This document shows positions 16,103 through 26,766 of a stretch of 64,000 nucleotides of DNA, in pieces. Position 1 is the first letter of the stretch. Every line of letters starts with the position of its first letter. The stretch is from contig NZ_LQXQ01000007.1 of NCBI RefSeq assembly GCF_003268395.1, positions 1 to 64,000 of the forward strand. Direction: 5' to 3'. Source of the stretch: Acinetobacter sp. CFCC 10889 (GTDB lineage Bacteria > Pseudomonadota > Gammaproteobacteria > Pseudomonadales > Moraxellaceae). The position numbers were made by a program, and so were the translations under genes. Under the pieces are notes generated by a model that ran no database searches, was not told the DNA's origin, and saw nothing but the letters and a program-made list of their open reading frames with translations.

Positions 16103-18580
16103 ATGAGCTCGCAACAGACTACAGCATCACAATATCAGGAAACATTGTCGATTGAGGGGATGACATGTGCTTCATGTGTTGGGCGTGTTGAAAAAGCTTT
16201 GAAAAAAGTTGAGGGGGTAGAAACTGCAAATGTGAATCTTGCAACTGAAAAAGCAGTGATCAGCTCATCAAAACCCTTAAAACGTGAAGATCTGATTAAA
16301 GCTGTTGAACGTGCAGGTTATGATGTAGCTGCAAGCCCCGTCATTGAACTGACGATTGAAGGAATGACGTGTGCATCGTGTGTAGCACGTGTGGAAAAAG
16401 CACTGAAAAAAGTTGAAGGTGTACAACAAGCCAATGTTAATTTGGCAACTGAGCAAGCATGGATTCAAACAGATGCTCATGTCAGTAGTGAACGCTTAAT
16501 CCAAGCGGTGCAAAAAGCAGGTTATGATGCCAAACTTGTTTCCAGTAATAAAACGGAACAACAAGATAAAAAAGCCAATGAATTACAAGAGTTAAAACGC
16601 GACTTAATCATTTCACTGATTTTGGCTTTGCCTGTTTTTATATTGGAAATGGGTTCTCACATGATTCCTGCATTTCACATGTGGGTTATGCATAATATCG
16701 GGCAATATCAAAGTTGGTTGATTCAGTTTGTACTGACAACTTTAGTATTGATCTTCCCTGGGCGCAGATTTTATCAAAAAGGTATTCCTGCACTGTTACG
16801 TTTTGCACCTGATATGAATTCGTTAGTGGCAGTAGGAACCTTTGCTGCTTATAGCTTCTCATTAGTGGCAACCTTTTTACCGCAAGTTTTACCGAAAGGT
16901 ACGGTGCATGTTTATTATGAAGCAGCCGCGGTTATTGTCAGTTTAATTTTGCTAGGGCGTTATTTTGAAGCAAAAGCCAAAGGACGTACTTCCCAAGCCA
17001 TTCAGCATCTAATTGGTATGCAGCCCAAAACTGCCCGTATTCACCAGAACGGACAGATTTTAGAAGTCCCAATTTCTGATGTGACAAGTGATACCATTGT
17101 CGAAATTCGTCCAGGTGAGCGTGTGCCTGTAGATGGTGAAGTGGTCGAAGGACATAGTTATATTGATGAATCTATGATTACGGGTGAACCGATTCCTGTT
17201 GAAAAAGTTGTAGGTCAATCCGTGGTTGGTGGCACGATTAACCAAAATGGCACATTGAATATCCGTGCGACTGCGATAGGTGAATCATCAGTTTTAGCAC
17301 AAATCATTCGCATGGTTGAGCAAGCGCAAGGTTCTAAACTACCGATTCAAGCTGTAGTGGATCAAGTCACCATGTGGTTTGTCCCTGCAGTGATGGGTTT
17401 GGCACTTTTAACATTCTTTGTTTGGCTGTTTTTTGGTCCTGATCCAGCGTTGACCTTTGGTTTGGTGAATGCAGTTGCGGTACTGATTATTGCCTGCCCA
17501 TGTGCAATGGGTTTAGCAACACCAACTTCGATCATGGTCGGTACGGGTCGTGGTGCGGAGATGGGTGTATTGTTCCGTAAAGGCGAAGCATTACAACTTT
17601 TACAAGATGTGCAAGTCGTTGCTGTGGATAAAACAGGAACATTGACCGAAGGCAAACCGACTTTAACTGATTTTCAGGTGATGGATGGCTTTGAACGTGG
17701 TCAAGTTTTGCAAATTGTCGCATCGGTTGAAGCAAAGTCTGAGCATCCAATTGCATTGGCGATTGTAGAAGCAGCGCAACAGGAAAATATCAGTTTCTTG
17801 CCTGTCACAGCTTTTGATTCAGTAACAGGTTCAGGGATTCAAGCTGAAGTTGCAGGGCAAGCGGTACAAATCGGTGCTGACCGTTATATGCATGAGATTG
17901 GTGTAAATGTTAGTGCATTTGAAGCCGAAGCAGCACGATTGGGGAATGATGGTAAATCTCCAATTTATGTGGCAATTGGGCAAAAGCTTGCGGCTATTGT
18001 TGCTGTCGCTGACCCGATTAAAGAATCAACTTATGCTGCGATCGAAGCATTGCATCAACTCGGTTTAAAAGTGGCAATGATCACAGGCGATAACCGCCAT
18101 ACTGCTCAAGCCATTGCCAAAAAGTTAAAGATAGATCAAGTCGAGGCTGAAATTCTGCCTGATGGCAAAGTCGATGTGGTTAAACAATTACAGCAAAAAT
18201 ATGGTCGTGTGGCATTTGTGGGTGATGGGATCAATGATGCACCTGCATTGGCACAAGCAGATGTTGGTATTGCCATAGGTACAGGTACCGATGTTGCGAT
18301 GGAAGCTGCTGAAGTCGTCTTGATGTCAGGCAATATGCAAGGTGTTCCGAATGCAATTGCACTCAGTAAAGCGACGATTCGTAATATTCACCAGAATCTA
18401 TTTTGGGCATTTATTTATAATATCGCGTTGATTCCGATTGCCGCAGGGATTTTATATCCAAGCTTTGGTATTTTACTGTCACCAATCTTTGCCGCAGGTG
18501 CGATGGCATTATCTTCAGTATTTGTCTTGGGTAATGCTTTACGTTTAAAATATTTTCATGCAATCAAATTTGACGCATAA
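16103..18580 (+). CDS. copA: Cu(I)-exporting P1B-type ATPase
   Basis: An 825-residue inner-membrane copper pump. Two N-terminal HMA domains carry GMTCASC loops near residues 18 and 90. The transmembrane core contains the CPC metal site ([13 protein letters not shown]) near residue 465. The phosphorylation motif is [12 protein letters not shown], with the TGE actuator loop ([11 protein letters not shown]) and hinge [18 protein letters not shown]. The SEHPIA motif in the N domain marks it as a P1B ATPase, and the CPC plus two HMA domains point to Cu(I)/Ag(I). It lies between the divergent chaperone and its regulator gene, and its promoter has a CueR-type 19-bp spacer. Confidence 0.96.
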   Translation: MSSQQTTASQYQETLSIEGMTCASCVGRVEKALKKVEGVETANVNLATEKAVISSSKPLKREDLIKAVERAGYDVAASPVIELTIEGMTCASCVARVEKALKKVEGVQQANVNLATEQAWIQTDAHVSSERLIQAVQKAGYDAKLVSSNKTEQQDKKANELQELKRDLIISLILALPVFILEMGSHMIPAFHMWVMHNIGQYQSWLIQFVLTTLVLIFPGRRFYQKGIPALLRFAPDMNSLVAVGTFAAYSFSLVATFLPQVLPKGTVHVYYEAAAVIVSLILLGRYFEAKAKGRTSQAIQHLIGMQPKTARIHQNGQILEVPISDVTSDTIVEIRPGERVPVDGEVVEGHSYIDESMITGEPIPVEKVVGQSVVGGTINQNGTLNIRATAIGESSVLAQIIRMVEQAQGSKLPIQAVVDQVTMWFVPAVMGLALLTFFVWLFFGPDPALTFGLVNAVAVLIIACPCAMGLATPTSIMVGTGRGAEMGVLFRKGEALQLLQDVQVVAVDKTGTLTEGKPTLTDFQVMDGFERGQVLQIVASVEAKSEHPIALAIVEAAQQENISFLPVTAFDSVTGSGIQAEVAGQAVQIGADRYMHEIGVNVSAFEAEAARLGNDGKSPIYVAIGQKLAAIVAVADPIKESTYAAIEALHQLGLKVAMITGDNRHTAQAIAKKLKIDQVEAEILPDGKVDVVKQLQQKYGRVAFVGDGINDAPALAQADVGIAIGTGTDVAMEAAEVVLMSGNMQGVPNAIALSKATIRNIHQNLFWAFIYNIALIPIAAGILYPSFGILLSPIFAAGAMALSSVFVLGNALRLKYFHAIKFDA

Positions 18581-18644
18581 CAAGTCGTATTTTCAGGGTT
18601 TAAGTCATCAGATTTGAACCTTGAAAATCAATCAGGAGCTGAAT

Positions 18645-19049
18645 ATGAATATCGGTCAAGTGTCTAAGCAGTCTGGCATTTCCAATAAAATGATTCGCTA
18701 TTATGAGCAAATCGGTTTGTTGGATGCTGCAAAACGTGCGACTTCAGGTTATCGAGTTTATTCAGAGCAAGATTTAAAAACTTTAAATTTTATTCGCCAT
18801 GCTCGAGATTTGGGTTTTTCTTCTGAGCAGATGAAAGAATTGCTGTCTTTGTGGAAAAATAACGAACGTCAAAGTGCTGAAGTAAAACAACTGACCTTAC
18901 AGCATATTCAAGTCTTGAATGATAAAATTGCACAATTACAAGCAATGGTCGATTTGCTACAACATTCAGCTAATTGTTGTTCGGGTAATGATCAGGCGGA
19001 TTGTGCAATTTTAAAAAATATTGAGTTGGGTAGTGTAGAGAAAAGTTAA
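18645..19049 (+). CDS. cueR: CueR-like copper-responsive MerR regulator
   Basis: A 134-residue MerR-family activator. The N-terminal winged helix is MNIGQVSKQSGISNKMIRYYEQIGLL, followed by a long dimerisation helix. The metal loop near the C-terminus, CCSGNDQADCAIL, corresponds to the C-x7-C Cu(I) site of CueR. AGGAG six bases before 18645 supports this ATG rather than a TTG at 18621. It follows copA by 64 bases and should activate both divergent promoters at 15985-16072. Confidence 0.93.
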   Translation: MNIGQVSKQSGISNKMIRYYEQIGLLDAAKRATSGYRVYSEQDLKTLNFIRHARDLGFSSEQMKELLSLWKNNERQSAEVKQLTLQHIQVLNDKIAQLQAMVDLLQHSANCCSGNDQADCAILKNIELGSVEKS

Positions 19050-19092
19050 GCTAGAATATTTTATCCTATATTTTTGTTTTTTATATATTTAG

Positions 19093-19125
19093 AAAATCTG
19101 AAGTAAGATACTTCAGATTTTTTTG
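19093..19125. terminator. Terminator after cueR
   Basis: AAAATCTGAAGTA and TACTTCAGATTTT pair with a very short loop and are followed by a T run. It also faces the 3' end of the convergent DMT transporter gene. Confidence 0.85.
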
Positions 19126-19137
19126 ATTTCATAAATT

Positions 19138-20043
19138 TTAGACTATCGAATGTTTTTTATTTATATTTTTAGCTTTAAAATGAATGAGTTTATCACCTAA
19201 TAAATGAACCATTAATCCAAACATCACCACGCTTGAGCCTAACCATTGCCATATATTTAAGTGTTCATCTAAAAATAAATAAGCAAAGATCATGCTAATT
19301 ACAGGAACCCACAAAGACAAGGGACTAATTTTAGCAACAGGATATTTAGCCAATAAATAAACCCATAAACCATAACCAATAATCGTGGCAAAATAGGCTA
19401 AAAAAGCTGCTGCTGTTAAGCCTTGCCAAGATATATTGAGCAAATCATGCTGTACACCATGCCATCCTTGTTGCTGAACTGCTAAAAGTAAAAACCACAG
19501 AGGTGTGAGAATATTGCCCCAAACAACTAAGCCGATGGGATTAATTTTCCCAATCCGTTTCACTACAATATTACCAAAAGCCCAAGCCAGTGCGGAACAT
19601 AATACTAAGAGCAGTCCGATCAGGGGAATATTTGTATGCTGCTGCCCAAAAGCGATAATGAATAGTCCAATTGCTGCAATTAGGATTGCAAGCCATTGAT
19701 TCCATTTAACTTGTTCATTTAAAAATAAAAAAGCAATGACAACGGTAAAAAACGCTTGTGATTGAACCACCAAGGCCACTAAGGAAGTGGGCATTCCAGT
19801 ATGGATAGCACTGAACATAAATGCAAATTGAGCAAAATTGCTAACGATGCCGTAGAGCAATAACCATTTCCAAGAGGTTTTAGGGATTTTAACCAATAAA
19901 ATTGCAGGAAAAATAACCATCAAAAAACGTAGGAAACCGAGCAACATCGGACTAAGATCATTTACACCGAGTTTCATAAAAAAGAAATTGATGCCCCAAA
20001 TAAAAATAACAGCAAAAGCTGCTAGCTTATCTTTTAATAGCAT
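19138..20043 (-). CDS. EamA/DMT-superfamily transporter
   Basis: A 301-residue inner-membrane protein with ten predicted helices arranged as two EamA repeats: FIWGINFFFMKLGVNDLSP in the first half, LAWAFGNIVVKRIGKINP opening the second. EamA proteins usually export amino acids or other metabolites. It is the last gene of a minus-strand run with the amino-acid permease and FAD oxidase, 61 bases past the permease gene, so it may share the transcript. AGGAA precedes the ATG. Substrate unknown. Confidence 0.88.
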   Translation of the reverse strand: MLLKDKLAAFAVIFIWGINFFFMKLGVNDLSPMLLGFLRFLMVIFPAILLVKIPKTSWKWLLLYGIVSNFAQFAFMFSAIHTGMPTSLVALVVQSQAFFTVVIAFLFLNEQVKWNQWLAILIAAIGLFIIAFGQQHTNIPLIGLLLVLCSALAWAFGNIVVKRIGKINPIGLVVWGNILTPLWFLLLAVQQQGWHGVQHDLLNISWQGLTAAAFLAYFATIIGYGLWVYLLAKYPVAKISPLSLWVPVISMIFAYLFLDEHLNIWQWLGSSVVMFGLMVHLLGDKLIHFKAKNINKKHSIV

Positions 20044-20104
20044 AGAAAAATTCCTAAGAGGTATGCGGTCATCGGTGAAATGACCGCAGAATGTAAACGA
20101 ATGA

Positions 20105-21535
20105 TTAGGCTTTGTTTGATGGAGAGGTCGTGAGAAAGGCTTCTGAATACTTACGGCGTAAACGAGTGAGTTCGATATAATCTTTGATTAGGAAAATATT
20201 GAATAAAATACCTAAACTAGCTAATCCGAACCAAAATGCTTTTTGTAAGTTAGGAATAAAAGCCATTGCGACTAAAATACAGATCATGCCCAAGATTGCG
20301 ACATAGCTGAGATAAGGAAAGCACCACATTTTAATTTTTAAACGTTCAGGTGCTGTACGTTCAAGATCACGGCGTAGACGAATCTGTGAAAGTGCGATCA
20401 GAATATAAACAAATAATGCAACTGTACCGTAGGATTCAACAAGGAAAGGAAAGACGCCATCAGGTGAAAAATACGAAGCTAAAATAGAAATATAGCCAAA
20501 TAATGTACTGAATAAAATGGCACGAATTGGAACTCCATTTTTAGATAACTTGGTCAAACTGCGTGGTGCATCGCCATTTTTAGTTAATGCAAATAGCATA
20601 CGGCTTGCAGCATATACACCCGAATTTAAACAACTTAAGACAGCAACTAAAATCACAGCATTCATAATGCCAGCAACATAAGGGATATCTAAAACCTTTA
20701 ATGCACTGACATAAGGCGTTGCCATATCTGGGCTATTCCAAGGAACAATACATACAACTAAAAATATGGAGCAAACATAGAAAATTAATACACGTGTAAT
20801 CACAGATTGGGTTGCTTTTGCTACTGATTTTTCAGGATCTTGTGTTTCAGCAGCAGCAATAGTGACAATTTCAGCACCAAAATAAAAGGCTGTTGCGGCA
20901 ACTGCACCTGATAAAACAGGACCCCAACCATTTGGCATAAAGCCACCATGACTCAGCATTTCGCCAAAGCCATTGGCTTGGTGATCAGGCCAAAACCCTA
21001 TGAGATATAAGCCACACAGAAAAATAAACACCACGATGGCAGCAACTTTGATAGATGAAAACCAAAATTCGAACTCTCCAAAAGACTTCACGGAAAATAA
21101 ATTTGTTGCAGTTAATAACACAAGAAGAACTAGACTAATGATCCAACTCGGTACATCTGGTATCCAATATGCCATGAGCTTTGCACCCACAATGGCTTCA
21201 AGAGCGATGACGATGACCCAAAAGTACCAATACATCCAACCTGTCATAAAACCAGCCAAGCGTGATAAAAAAGGTGAGTCTTTAAATGCATAACGAGCAT
21301 ATGCATAAAAAGAGCCTGTTGCAGGGGATGCAGTCGCCAACTCACCCAACATTCGCATCACTAAAATGATGAGTATGCCTGTAATCAAAAAAGATAAAAT
21401 AGCTGCTGGACCAGCAGATTGAATTACAACGGAGCTGCCTACAAATAGCCCCATACCAATCACCCCGCCCAATGCCATCATTTGTACATGGCGAGGTTTT
21501 AAACCACTTTTCAGTGAATGTTCAGAATGATCCAT
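20105..21535 (-). CDS. gabP: Amino-acid permease, GABA/aromatic (APC) type
   Basis: A 476-residue APC-superfamily permease with twelve predicted helices. The first helix motif GGVIGMGLFVGSSVVIQSAGPAA is the substrate-binding G-x-G-x-G segment. LGELATASPATGSFYAYAR and VAATAFYFGAEIVTIAAAETQDPEKSVAKAT match the AAT/GabP subfamily. AGGAG lies nine bases before the ATG. Its neighbours are an FAD-dependent amine oxidase and a divergent GabR-like regulator, which fits import of gamma-amino acids or polyamine derivatives. The symbol is by similarity, and other basic or aromatic amino acids remain possible. Confidence 0.82.
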   Translation of the reverse strand: MDHSEHSLKSGLKPRHVQMMALGGVIGMGLFVGSSVVIQSAGPAAILSFLITGILIILVMRMLGELATASPATGSFYAYARYAFKDSPFLSRLAGFMTGWMYWYFWVIVIALEAIVGAKLMAYWIPDVPSWIISLVLLVLLTATNLFSVKSFGEFEFWFSSIKVAAIVVFIFLCGLYLIGFWPDHQANGFGEMLSHGGFMPNGWGPVLSGAVAATAFYFGAEIVTIAAAETQDPEKSVAKATQSVITRVLIFYVCSIFLVVCIVPWNSPDMATPYVSALKVLDIPYVAGIMNAVILVAVLSCLNSGVYAASRMLFALTKNGDAPRSLTKLSKNGVPIRAILFSTLFGYISILASYFSPDGVFPFLVESYGTVALFVYILIALSQIRLRRDLERTAPERLKIKMWCFPYLSYVAILGMICILVAMAFIPNLQKAFWFGLASLGILFNIFLIKDYIELTRLRRKYSEAFLTTSPSNKA

Positions 21536-21617
21536 GCTATACCACTCCTGTAATTGTATTGATAATTCATTCAGTTAGAAGTTGTTAATAAAAGCCTAAA
21601 ATGTTTCATGTGCTGTT

Positions 21618-23072
21618 TTACAAAATCTCATCTTGTAGGTAATACCAACGATAGAGCAAAGCTTGCCCCATACGGCGAAAAGGGCTAAATAGATGTGATG
21701 GCAGTGCAGTACGATAAATTGGTAAATCGAATTGCTTACGTTGAATACCCATGACACGCTCTGCTAAACGTTTTCCTGCCATTGCTGAAAATGACACGCC
21801 ATTACCACCATAACCGATGGCGTAATAGATTGTTTCATCAGGATTTGGTTGTACAATGCGAGGCATCATGTCATGACTCACATCCACCCAACCCCACCAT
21901 GAATATGCAATAGGTATTCCACGTAGACTTGGAAACTTACGATATAGTCCTTCTTTTAAACGTTCTAAATGAATCGGATTATGCGCATCTGCACCTGTAA
22001 GTGCACTACGACTACCACATTGCACAGAACCATCAGGCAATAAACGGTAATAATGACGTAAGGTTCGAGTGTCTGTAATAAACGTTGTACTGTGTAATCC
22101 AGCGTCTTTGAGTTCCTGTGCTGTTAATGGACGAGTGACGATCGAATTGGATAAGATCGGCATAATTTTTCCCGTCAAACTTTGATGTAAACCATTGGGG
22201 GTGTAGCCACCTGTCGCAACAGCAACACGCTTTGCTTTTATAATGCCTTGTGGTGTTCTCAGATAGTGCACACCATTGCGTGTTTCCCAATCCAATACAG
22301 GGCTAGAGGTATGTACTTTGGCACCTGCTGCACGTGCACGTTTAAGATAACCAAAAGCAAGTTTAAGCGGATGTACTCCCACACCTTCAGGTTCAAATAA
22401 TGCGCCAACCGCTTCTTGGTCATTCACAAATTCTTCTTGCAGAGCTTGTTGTGATAGCATGCGGGTGTTATAGCCAAAGACATTTTTCATCACTTTGGCT
22501 TCATTTTCTAAAAATGGAATTTTCTTACGGCGATGTGCTGTATATAAATGTCCTTTATCTTGAGCATCACAGTCGATACTTGAGGCTAAGCTTTTAAAAT
22601 ACTCAAATCCATCTCGAATTTCTGCATCTAATTGTTTTGCAGTATCAAGCCCCCACTTCTGAATCCATTGTGAACGATAGAGCCGTCCAGAAGCATTCTG
22701 ACCTTGTCCACCATTACGACTGGTACAGCCCCATGCACTTCTATTGGCTTCAAGTACCAGTGGAGCAGCGCCATGTTCTTCTGCTAAGGCAAGCGCCGTT
22801 GCAAGACCTGTAAAGCCTCCGCCGATGATGACGATATCCGCCTCAGTATCCGTTAAAATAGGACCATCATCTTCAGGAGGAGTCCCTGCTGTAGCCACCC
22901 AATAAGTGGGTGCATAGTTTTCATTACCTGTTAAGATTTTATCAGTAAGTGGGTCGAAATTTGGATTGTAGTCTTTCAATATTTGCTGTTGCTGTAATAC
23001 ATGTCCATGCAGTGAAAAACTTTCGTTTTGCATAGAAGAGGGTGATATTAATTTTTTATTCATTGTCTTCAT
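21618..23072 (-). CDS. FAD-dependent amine oxidoreductase (PuuB/OrdL-like)
   Basis: A 484-residue DAO-family flavoenzyme. The ADP-binding motif DIVIIGGGFTGLATALALAE lies near residue 78, and SRNGGQGQNASGR is the family's FAD-contacting loop. The C-terminal GYGGNGVSFSAMAGKRLAE closes the flavin site. The closest well-known relatives are gamma-glutamylputrescine oxidase and similar amine oxidases, which release an aldehyde, ammonia and peroxide. Its ATG overlaps the stop of the NTF2-like gene (ATGA), implying coupled translation; MNKK at 23063 is an alternative start. It sits with an amino-acid permease under a probable MocR regulator. The exact amine is unknown. Confidence 0.87.
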   Translation of the reverse strand: MKTMNKKLISPSSMQNESFSLHGHVLQQQQILKDYNPNFDPLTDKILTGNENYAPTYWVATAGTPPEDDGPILTDTEADIVIIGGGFTGLATALALAEEHGAAPLVLEANRSAWGCTSRNGGQGQNASGRLYRSQWIQKWGLDTAKQLDAEIRDGFEYFKSLASSIDCDAQDKGHLYTAHRRKKIPFLENEAKVMKNVFGYNTRMLSQQALQEEFVNDQEAVGALFEPEGVGVHPLKLAFGYLKRARAAGAKVHTSSPVLDWETRNGVHYLRTPQGIIKAKRVAVATGGYTPNGLHQSLTGKIMPILSNSIVTRPLTAQELKDAGLHSTTFITDTRTLRHYYRLLPDGSVQCGSRSALTGADAHNPIHLERLKEGLYRKFPSLRGIPIAYSWWGWVDVSHDMMPRIVQPNPDETIYYAIGYGGNGVSFSAMAGKRLAERVMGIQRKQFDLPIYRTALPSHLFSPFRRMGQALLYRWYYLQDEIL

Positions 23073-23479
23073 TCCTTAGTTGTAAAATTTTTCTTTTGCA
23101 CAGGGCGATTTTTTCTAAAGGCATTTTTGATCAAAATTTTATCGTCTTTAAATGTGAAAACATCAACCATATTTGCTTCAATCAAACCACCATCTGGTGC
23201 TGTTGCCACAAACGTTGTTTCAGAAATCCCACGTTGCTGATCTGCGCTGAGCCAATGTTGCCCATTCAACCATTGCGCATCAGGAAAGCTGGTAAATGTT
23301 TTACTAAATGCTTCACGAACGGCTGTAAAACCTGAAATACGTTGTCCATAAACATCATCACCAGCAACTGTTTCAAAAATACAATCCTCATGCATACATG
23401 CCATAAGTGTCTCTACATCATGTTCATTCCATGCTTTTGAAAATTTTTTGAGCAATGCCAATCGTTGATTATTTTCCAT
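23069..23479 (-). CDS. NTF2/SnoaL-like protein
   Basis: A 136-residue cone-fold protein of the NTF2-like superfamily. FSKAWNEHDVETLMACMHEDCIFETV is the typical first helices and strand, with GFTAVREAFSKTFTSFPD following. Such proteins are isomerases, hydrolases or accessory binding proteins. AAGGGAAA precedes the ATG. It is the first gene of the run and overlaps the amine oxidase by four bases, so it probably acts in the same pathway, perhaps on the aldehyde or enamine product (inference). Confidence 0.85.
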   Translation of the reverse strand: MENNQRLALLKKFSKAWNEHDVETLMACMHEDCIFETVAGDDVYGQRISGFTAVREAFSKTFTSFPDAQWLNGQHWLSADQQRGISETTFVATAPDGGLIEANMVDVFTFKDDKILIKNAFRKNRPVQKKNFTTKE

Positions 23480-23750
23480 GAGTTTCCCTTAGTCTTTTGC
23501 TGAAATATTGCAGTGATTACAATGTAGATAAACTTTAAAAATAGGCGTAGACCCAGTGACCTACTTTTAATAGAACCAGATATTTAGTCACATTTAATTG
23601 ATTTTTATATATTTTTATTATTGTGTTTGGCATGTTTAATGCATATTTCTTTTTTATTTTTAAATTTTAGTTGATTAAGGCTTTTTTATAAATTATTGCA
23701 CTATTCAGGTGAAATATACTTATAAGTGCTCAAATATGGGGATTTTGAGA

Positions 23751-25259
23751 ATGACGCATCTCAATATGATACCGATGACTTGGTCTCGTTTATATCAAGA
23801 AACCATAGACCTTGGCTTAAATTTACAAGGCAGAGTTTGCCGTATGATTTTTACTGCGATTAGTACAGGATTTTTAAAAATAGGTGAGCCTGTGCCATCG
23901 AGCCGTTTTTTTGCTGAACATTTGGGAATTGCACGTAATACAGTGATTATTGCATTTCAACAATTGGTGACGGAAAATATTTTAGAGTCACGACACCGTA
24001 GTGGACATTTTGTACATTTTGACTGTCATATACTGTATCAAACTCAGCAACTCAATGCGCTAAATCCTAATAAACAATATGATTGGTCAAAACGTCTCTC
24101 TAAAAAACTATCCCAACAAAATAATTTAATTAAGCCTTTGGATTGGGAAAATTATCCATTTCCGTTTATCTATGGACAACATGATCCAGAAAATTTTCCT
24201 GCTGCTGCATGGAGAGAATGTTCTCTCAAAGCCTTAGCAACAAAAAATGCATCATTATGGGCACAAGATTTAACACAACAGGGCGATGATATGCATTTAA
24301 TTCAAGCAATACGACAGCATATTTTACCTACTCGAGGCATATTTGCCGATGAAAATGAAATATTACTTACTGTTGGTAGTCAGCATGCTTTGTATATGAT
24401 CGCTGATCTTTTATGTCATCCTGATGCTGTAGTAGGTATAGAAAATCCATGTTATCCAGATGCTTATAATATTTTTTCGATGCGTACTAGTAATATTCGA
24501 GCATTAGATATCGATCAAGACGGAATTCATCCAGAACAGATCCAAGGATGTAACTATGTGTATCTTACCCCCAGTCGACATTGTCCAACTGGAATCTCAA
24601 TGTCAGCACAACGTCGTACAGAACTGCTTGAATTGGCTGAAAAATACGACAGTATTATTATAGAAGATGAATATGATGCACAAATTTCTGTGCAAAAAAA
24701 TATGTTGCCCTCGCTCAAAAGCCTAGATCATTGTGGTCGTGTAATTTATGTGGGGAGTCTATCTAAGCCACTCGCGCCAGGATTACGTTTAGGTTATATC
24801 GTTGCAAATACGGAATTGATAAAGGAATTACGTTTTTTAAGACGATTAATGCTCAGACATCCAAATCTGTTCACCCAACGTGTTTTTGCATTTTTTATTG
24901 AGATGGGGTATTACCACAGTATGTTACGCCGTCAACATGAAGCTCATTTAGCGCGCACATCGCTTTTGATTAAAACTTTAAACGAACATTTCCCAGAGTG
25001 GATTGTAAATTCTGCCAATGGTGGCTCATCCTGTTGGGTCAATACTCGAAATATCAATACACAATCATTGGCTCAACAGGTAAAGGAGCAAGGCGTATTT
25101 ATCGAAACAGGTCAAGCCTTTTTTATCAATTCAACAATAGATCATTTGTGCTATTTAAGAATGGGGGTTGGTTCTATTGAACAAAGTAAAATTGAAGAGG
25201 GTATACAGCGTATTGCACAATGTGTAGCGAAGTTTAAATCTACAAAGCTATCTACATAA
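23751..25259 (+). CDS. MocR/GabR-type PLP-dependent transcriptional regulator
   Basis: About 502 residues. The N-terminal GntR winged helix (LKIGEPVPSSRFFAEHLGIARNTVIIAFQQL) is followed by a fold type I aminotransferase-like domain. The PLP lysine lies in YVGSLSKPLAPGLRLGY and the cofactor Asp and neighbours in IIIEDEYDAQ. MocR proteins sense amino compounds through PLP and activate divergent genes, as GabR does for gabTD. Here the divergent targets are the NTF2-like, oxidase, permease and DMT genes. Several starts are possible (GTG 23709, ATG 23736, 23751, 23766, 23775); 23751 was chosen because of GGGGA nine bases upstream. Confidence 0.9.
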   Translation: MTHLNMIPMTWSRLYQETIDLGLNLQGRVCRMIFTAISTGFLKIGEPVPSSRFFAEHLGIARNTVIIAFQQLVTENILESRHRSGHFVHFDCHILYQTQQLNALNPNKQYDWSKRLSKKLSQQNNLIKPLDWENYPFPFIYGQHDPENFPAAAWRECSLKALATKNASLWAQDLTQQGDDMHLIQAIRQHILPTRGIFADENEILLTVGSQHALYMIADLLCHPDAVVGIENPCYPDAYNIFSMRTSNIRALDIDQDGIHPEQIQGCNYVYLTPSRHCPTGISMSAQRRTELLELAEKYDSIIIEDEYDAQISVQKNMLPSLKSLDHCGRVIYVGSLSKPLAPGLRLGYIVANTELIKELRFLRRLMLRHPNLFTQRVFAFFIEMGYYHSMLRRQHEAHLARTSLLIKTLNEHFPEWIVNSANGGSSCWVNTRNINTQSLAQQVKEQGVFIETGQAFFINSTIDHLCYLRMGVGSIEQSKIEEGIQRIAQCVAKFKSTKLST

Positions 25260-25480
25260 TTAAGATAAGTATTATTTTCAATTGCTTATTGTTAATTATA
25301 CGCGAGTATTTTCTAGGTTTTTTCAATATTTATTTTTATATAGTTCTCATTAACTTATACAAAGTGAATTTTACTCAGTTTCACCTTAGATTAAATCATT
25401 TTTATTCATGTTAGGTTTCAAGTATAAATATCTGCATTGAAAGAATTTAGATTTATTTTAGAAATTAGGTGGTATTTCCC

Positions 25481-26482
25481 ATGAGCCAAAAATTTGCATG
25501 TTCTCTTAAACGTATCCGTTTTGATGAAAACTATCTTCCAGCAGACAGCACACGTCTAACAACTAACTTTGCCAATTTAGCACGTGGCGAACATCGTGAA
25601 GAAAACTTACGTAGAACTTTGGCGATGATTAATAACCGCTTTAATACTTTGGCGAGTTGCGATAATCCAAATGCAGATCGTTATTCACTTGAAATTGATA
25701 TTATCTCTGCGGAATTAGACGTAGAGGGTAATGGTCAAACTTTCCCATTCATTGAAATGTTGAAAAGCACCATTACCGATCATAAAACCAATGAACGTTT
25801 TGAAGGTATGATCGGCAACAGCTTTTCTTCTTATGTACGTGATTATGACTTTAGTGTGGTATTGCCTAATTTAGGTTGTAAAACCAATGAAAAACCAGAA
25901 GATTTTGGTGACTTACACGGTAAGTTATATCAACACCTTGTGACTTCAGATGTATTTACAGCTGAGTTTAAAAAACAACCTGTAATTTGCCTAAGTGTTT
26001 CAACATCTAAAACATATTACCGCACTGCAAATGTACATCCTGTACTTGGTGTGGAATATAAAAATGATGAATATTCACGTACTGATGATTATTTTGCAAA
26101 AATGGGTTTAAGCGTTCGTTATTTCAAACCTGAAAATGCGACTGCACCTTTAGCATTCTATTCTGCAAATAACTTGCTTACTGACTATACCGATTTTGAA
26201 TTAATCAGTGCGATCAGCACCATGGAAAGTTTCCAGAAAATCTACCGTCCTGAAATTTACAATACTAATTCAGTTGCAGGTTTGGTCTATCAACCGAGTT
26301 TGAATTATCAAGATTTCTCGTTGACTCGCGTTGTGTATGACCGTGTTGAACGTGGTCAATTGGCAGTAAAACAGGGCAAATGGACTGAAGAAAACTTCAT
26401 TCAGCCTTATAAAGACATTCTGAATGAATGGGCTGCTCACTTTGTTGCAAAAACAGCACAGCAAGAAAGCGCTGCAGCGTAA
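25481..26482 (+). CDS. mesX: MesX (DUF1852), partner of methionine synthase MesD
   Basis: A 333-residue DUF1852 protein, recognisable by SLKRIRFDENYLPADSTRLTTNFANLARG at the start and by its place before a short MetE-like protein. From memory of published work, the pair MesD/MesX forms an oxygen-dependent, folate-independent methionine synthase, with A. baylyi among the studied species; MesX is needed but its chemistry is not settled. AGGTGG eight bases before 25481 favours this ATG over the longer start at 25469. A 285-base gap with repeats separates it from mesD, yet the order mesX-mesD-flavin reductase is the conserved one. Confidence 0.9.
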   Translation: MSQKFACSLKRIRFDENYLPADSTRLTTNFANLARGEHREENLRRTLAMINNRFNTLASCDNPNADRYSLEIDIISAELDVEGNGQTFPFIEMLKSTITDHKTNERFEGMIGNSFSSYVRDYDFSVVLPNLGCKTNEKPEDFGDLHGKLYQHLVTSDVFTAEFKKQPVICLSVSTSKTYYRTANVHPVLGVEYKNDEYSRTDDYFAKMGLSVRYFKPENATAPLAFYSANNLLTDYTDFELISAISTMESFQKIYRPEIYNTNSVAGLVYQPSLNYQDFSLTRVVYDRVERGQLAVKQGKWTEENFIQPYKDILNEWAAHFVAKTAQQESAAA

Positions 26483-26550
26483 CCACAGCTTAATTTTAAT
26501 ATTGGATTTCTTGCATATTATTTAGTTCAATTTTTTGATTTGTATTGGAA

Positions 26551-26590
26551 GTTCCCTCTCCTTTAAAAGGAGAGGGTTAGGGAGAGGATT
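26551..26590. repeat. Dispersed hairpin repeat, family 1, copy b
   Basis: GTTCCCTCTCCTTT pairs with AAAGGAGAGGG, followed by TTAGGGAGAGG. It is the inverted counterpart of the copy at 11-46, including the tail. It lies in the mesX-mesD gap. Confidence 0.65.
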
Positions 26591-26600
26591 TATATGAACC

Positions 26601-26658
26601 CTCATCCTCTTGCGGAGTTACCTCCTCATCTCTGAGCCATATATGGCGCAAGAGAAGG
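26601..26658. repeat. Dispersed hairpin repeat, family 2, copy a
   Basis: CCTCTTGC and GCAAGAGA are the arms around a centre containing GAGTTACCTCC and TGAGCCATATA. A diverged copy with the same arms and spacing lies at 29417-29474. Confidence 0.6.
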
Positions 26659-26766
26659 AACTATAGGTATATTTTCAATAATCGTGGTTGTTTAAATATT
26701 TAGTTCTTTTGAGCTTATGCATGAATCCTACGTTTTTTAGATGAATTTAAAGATAGAAGATTAAAG

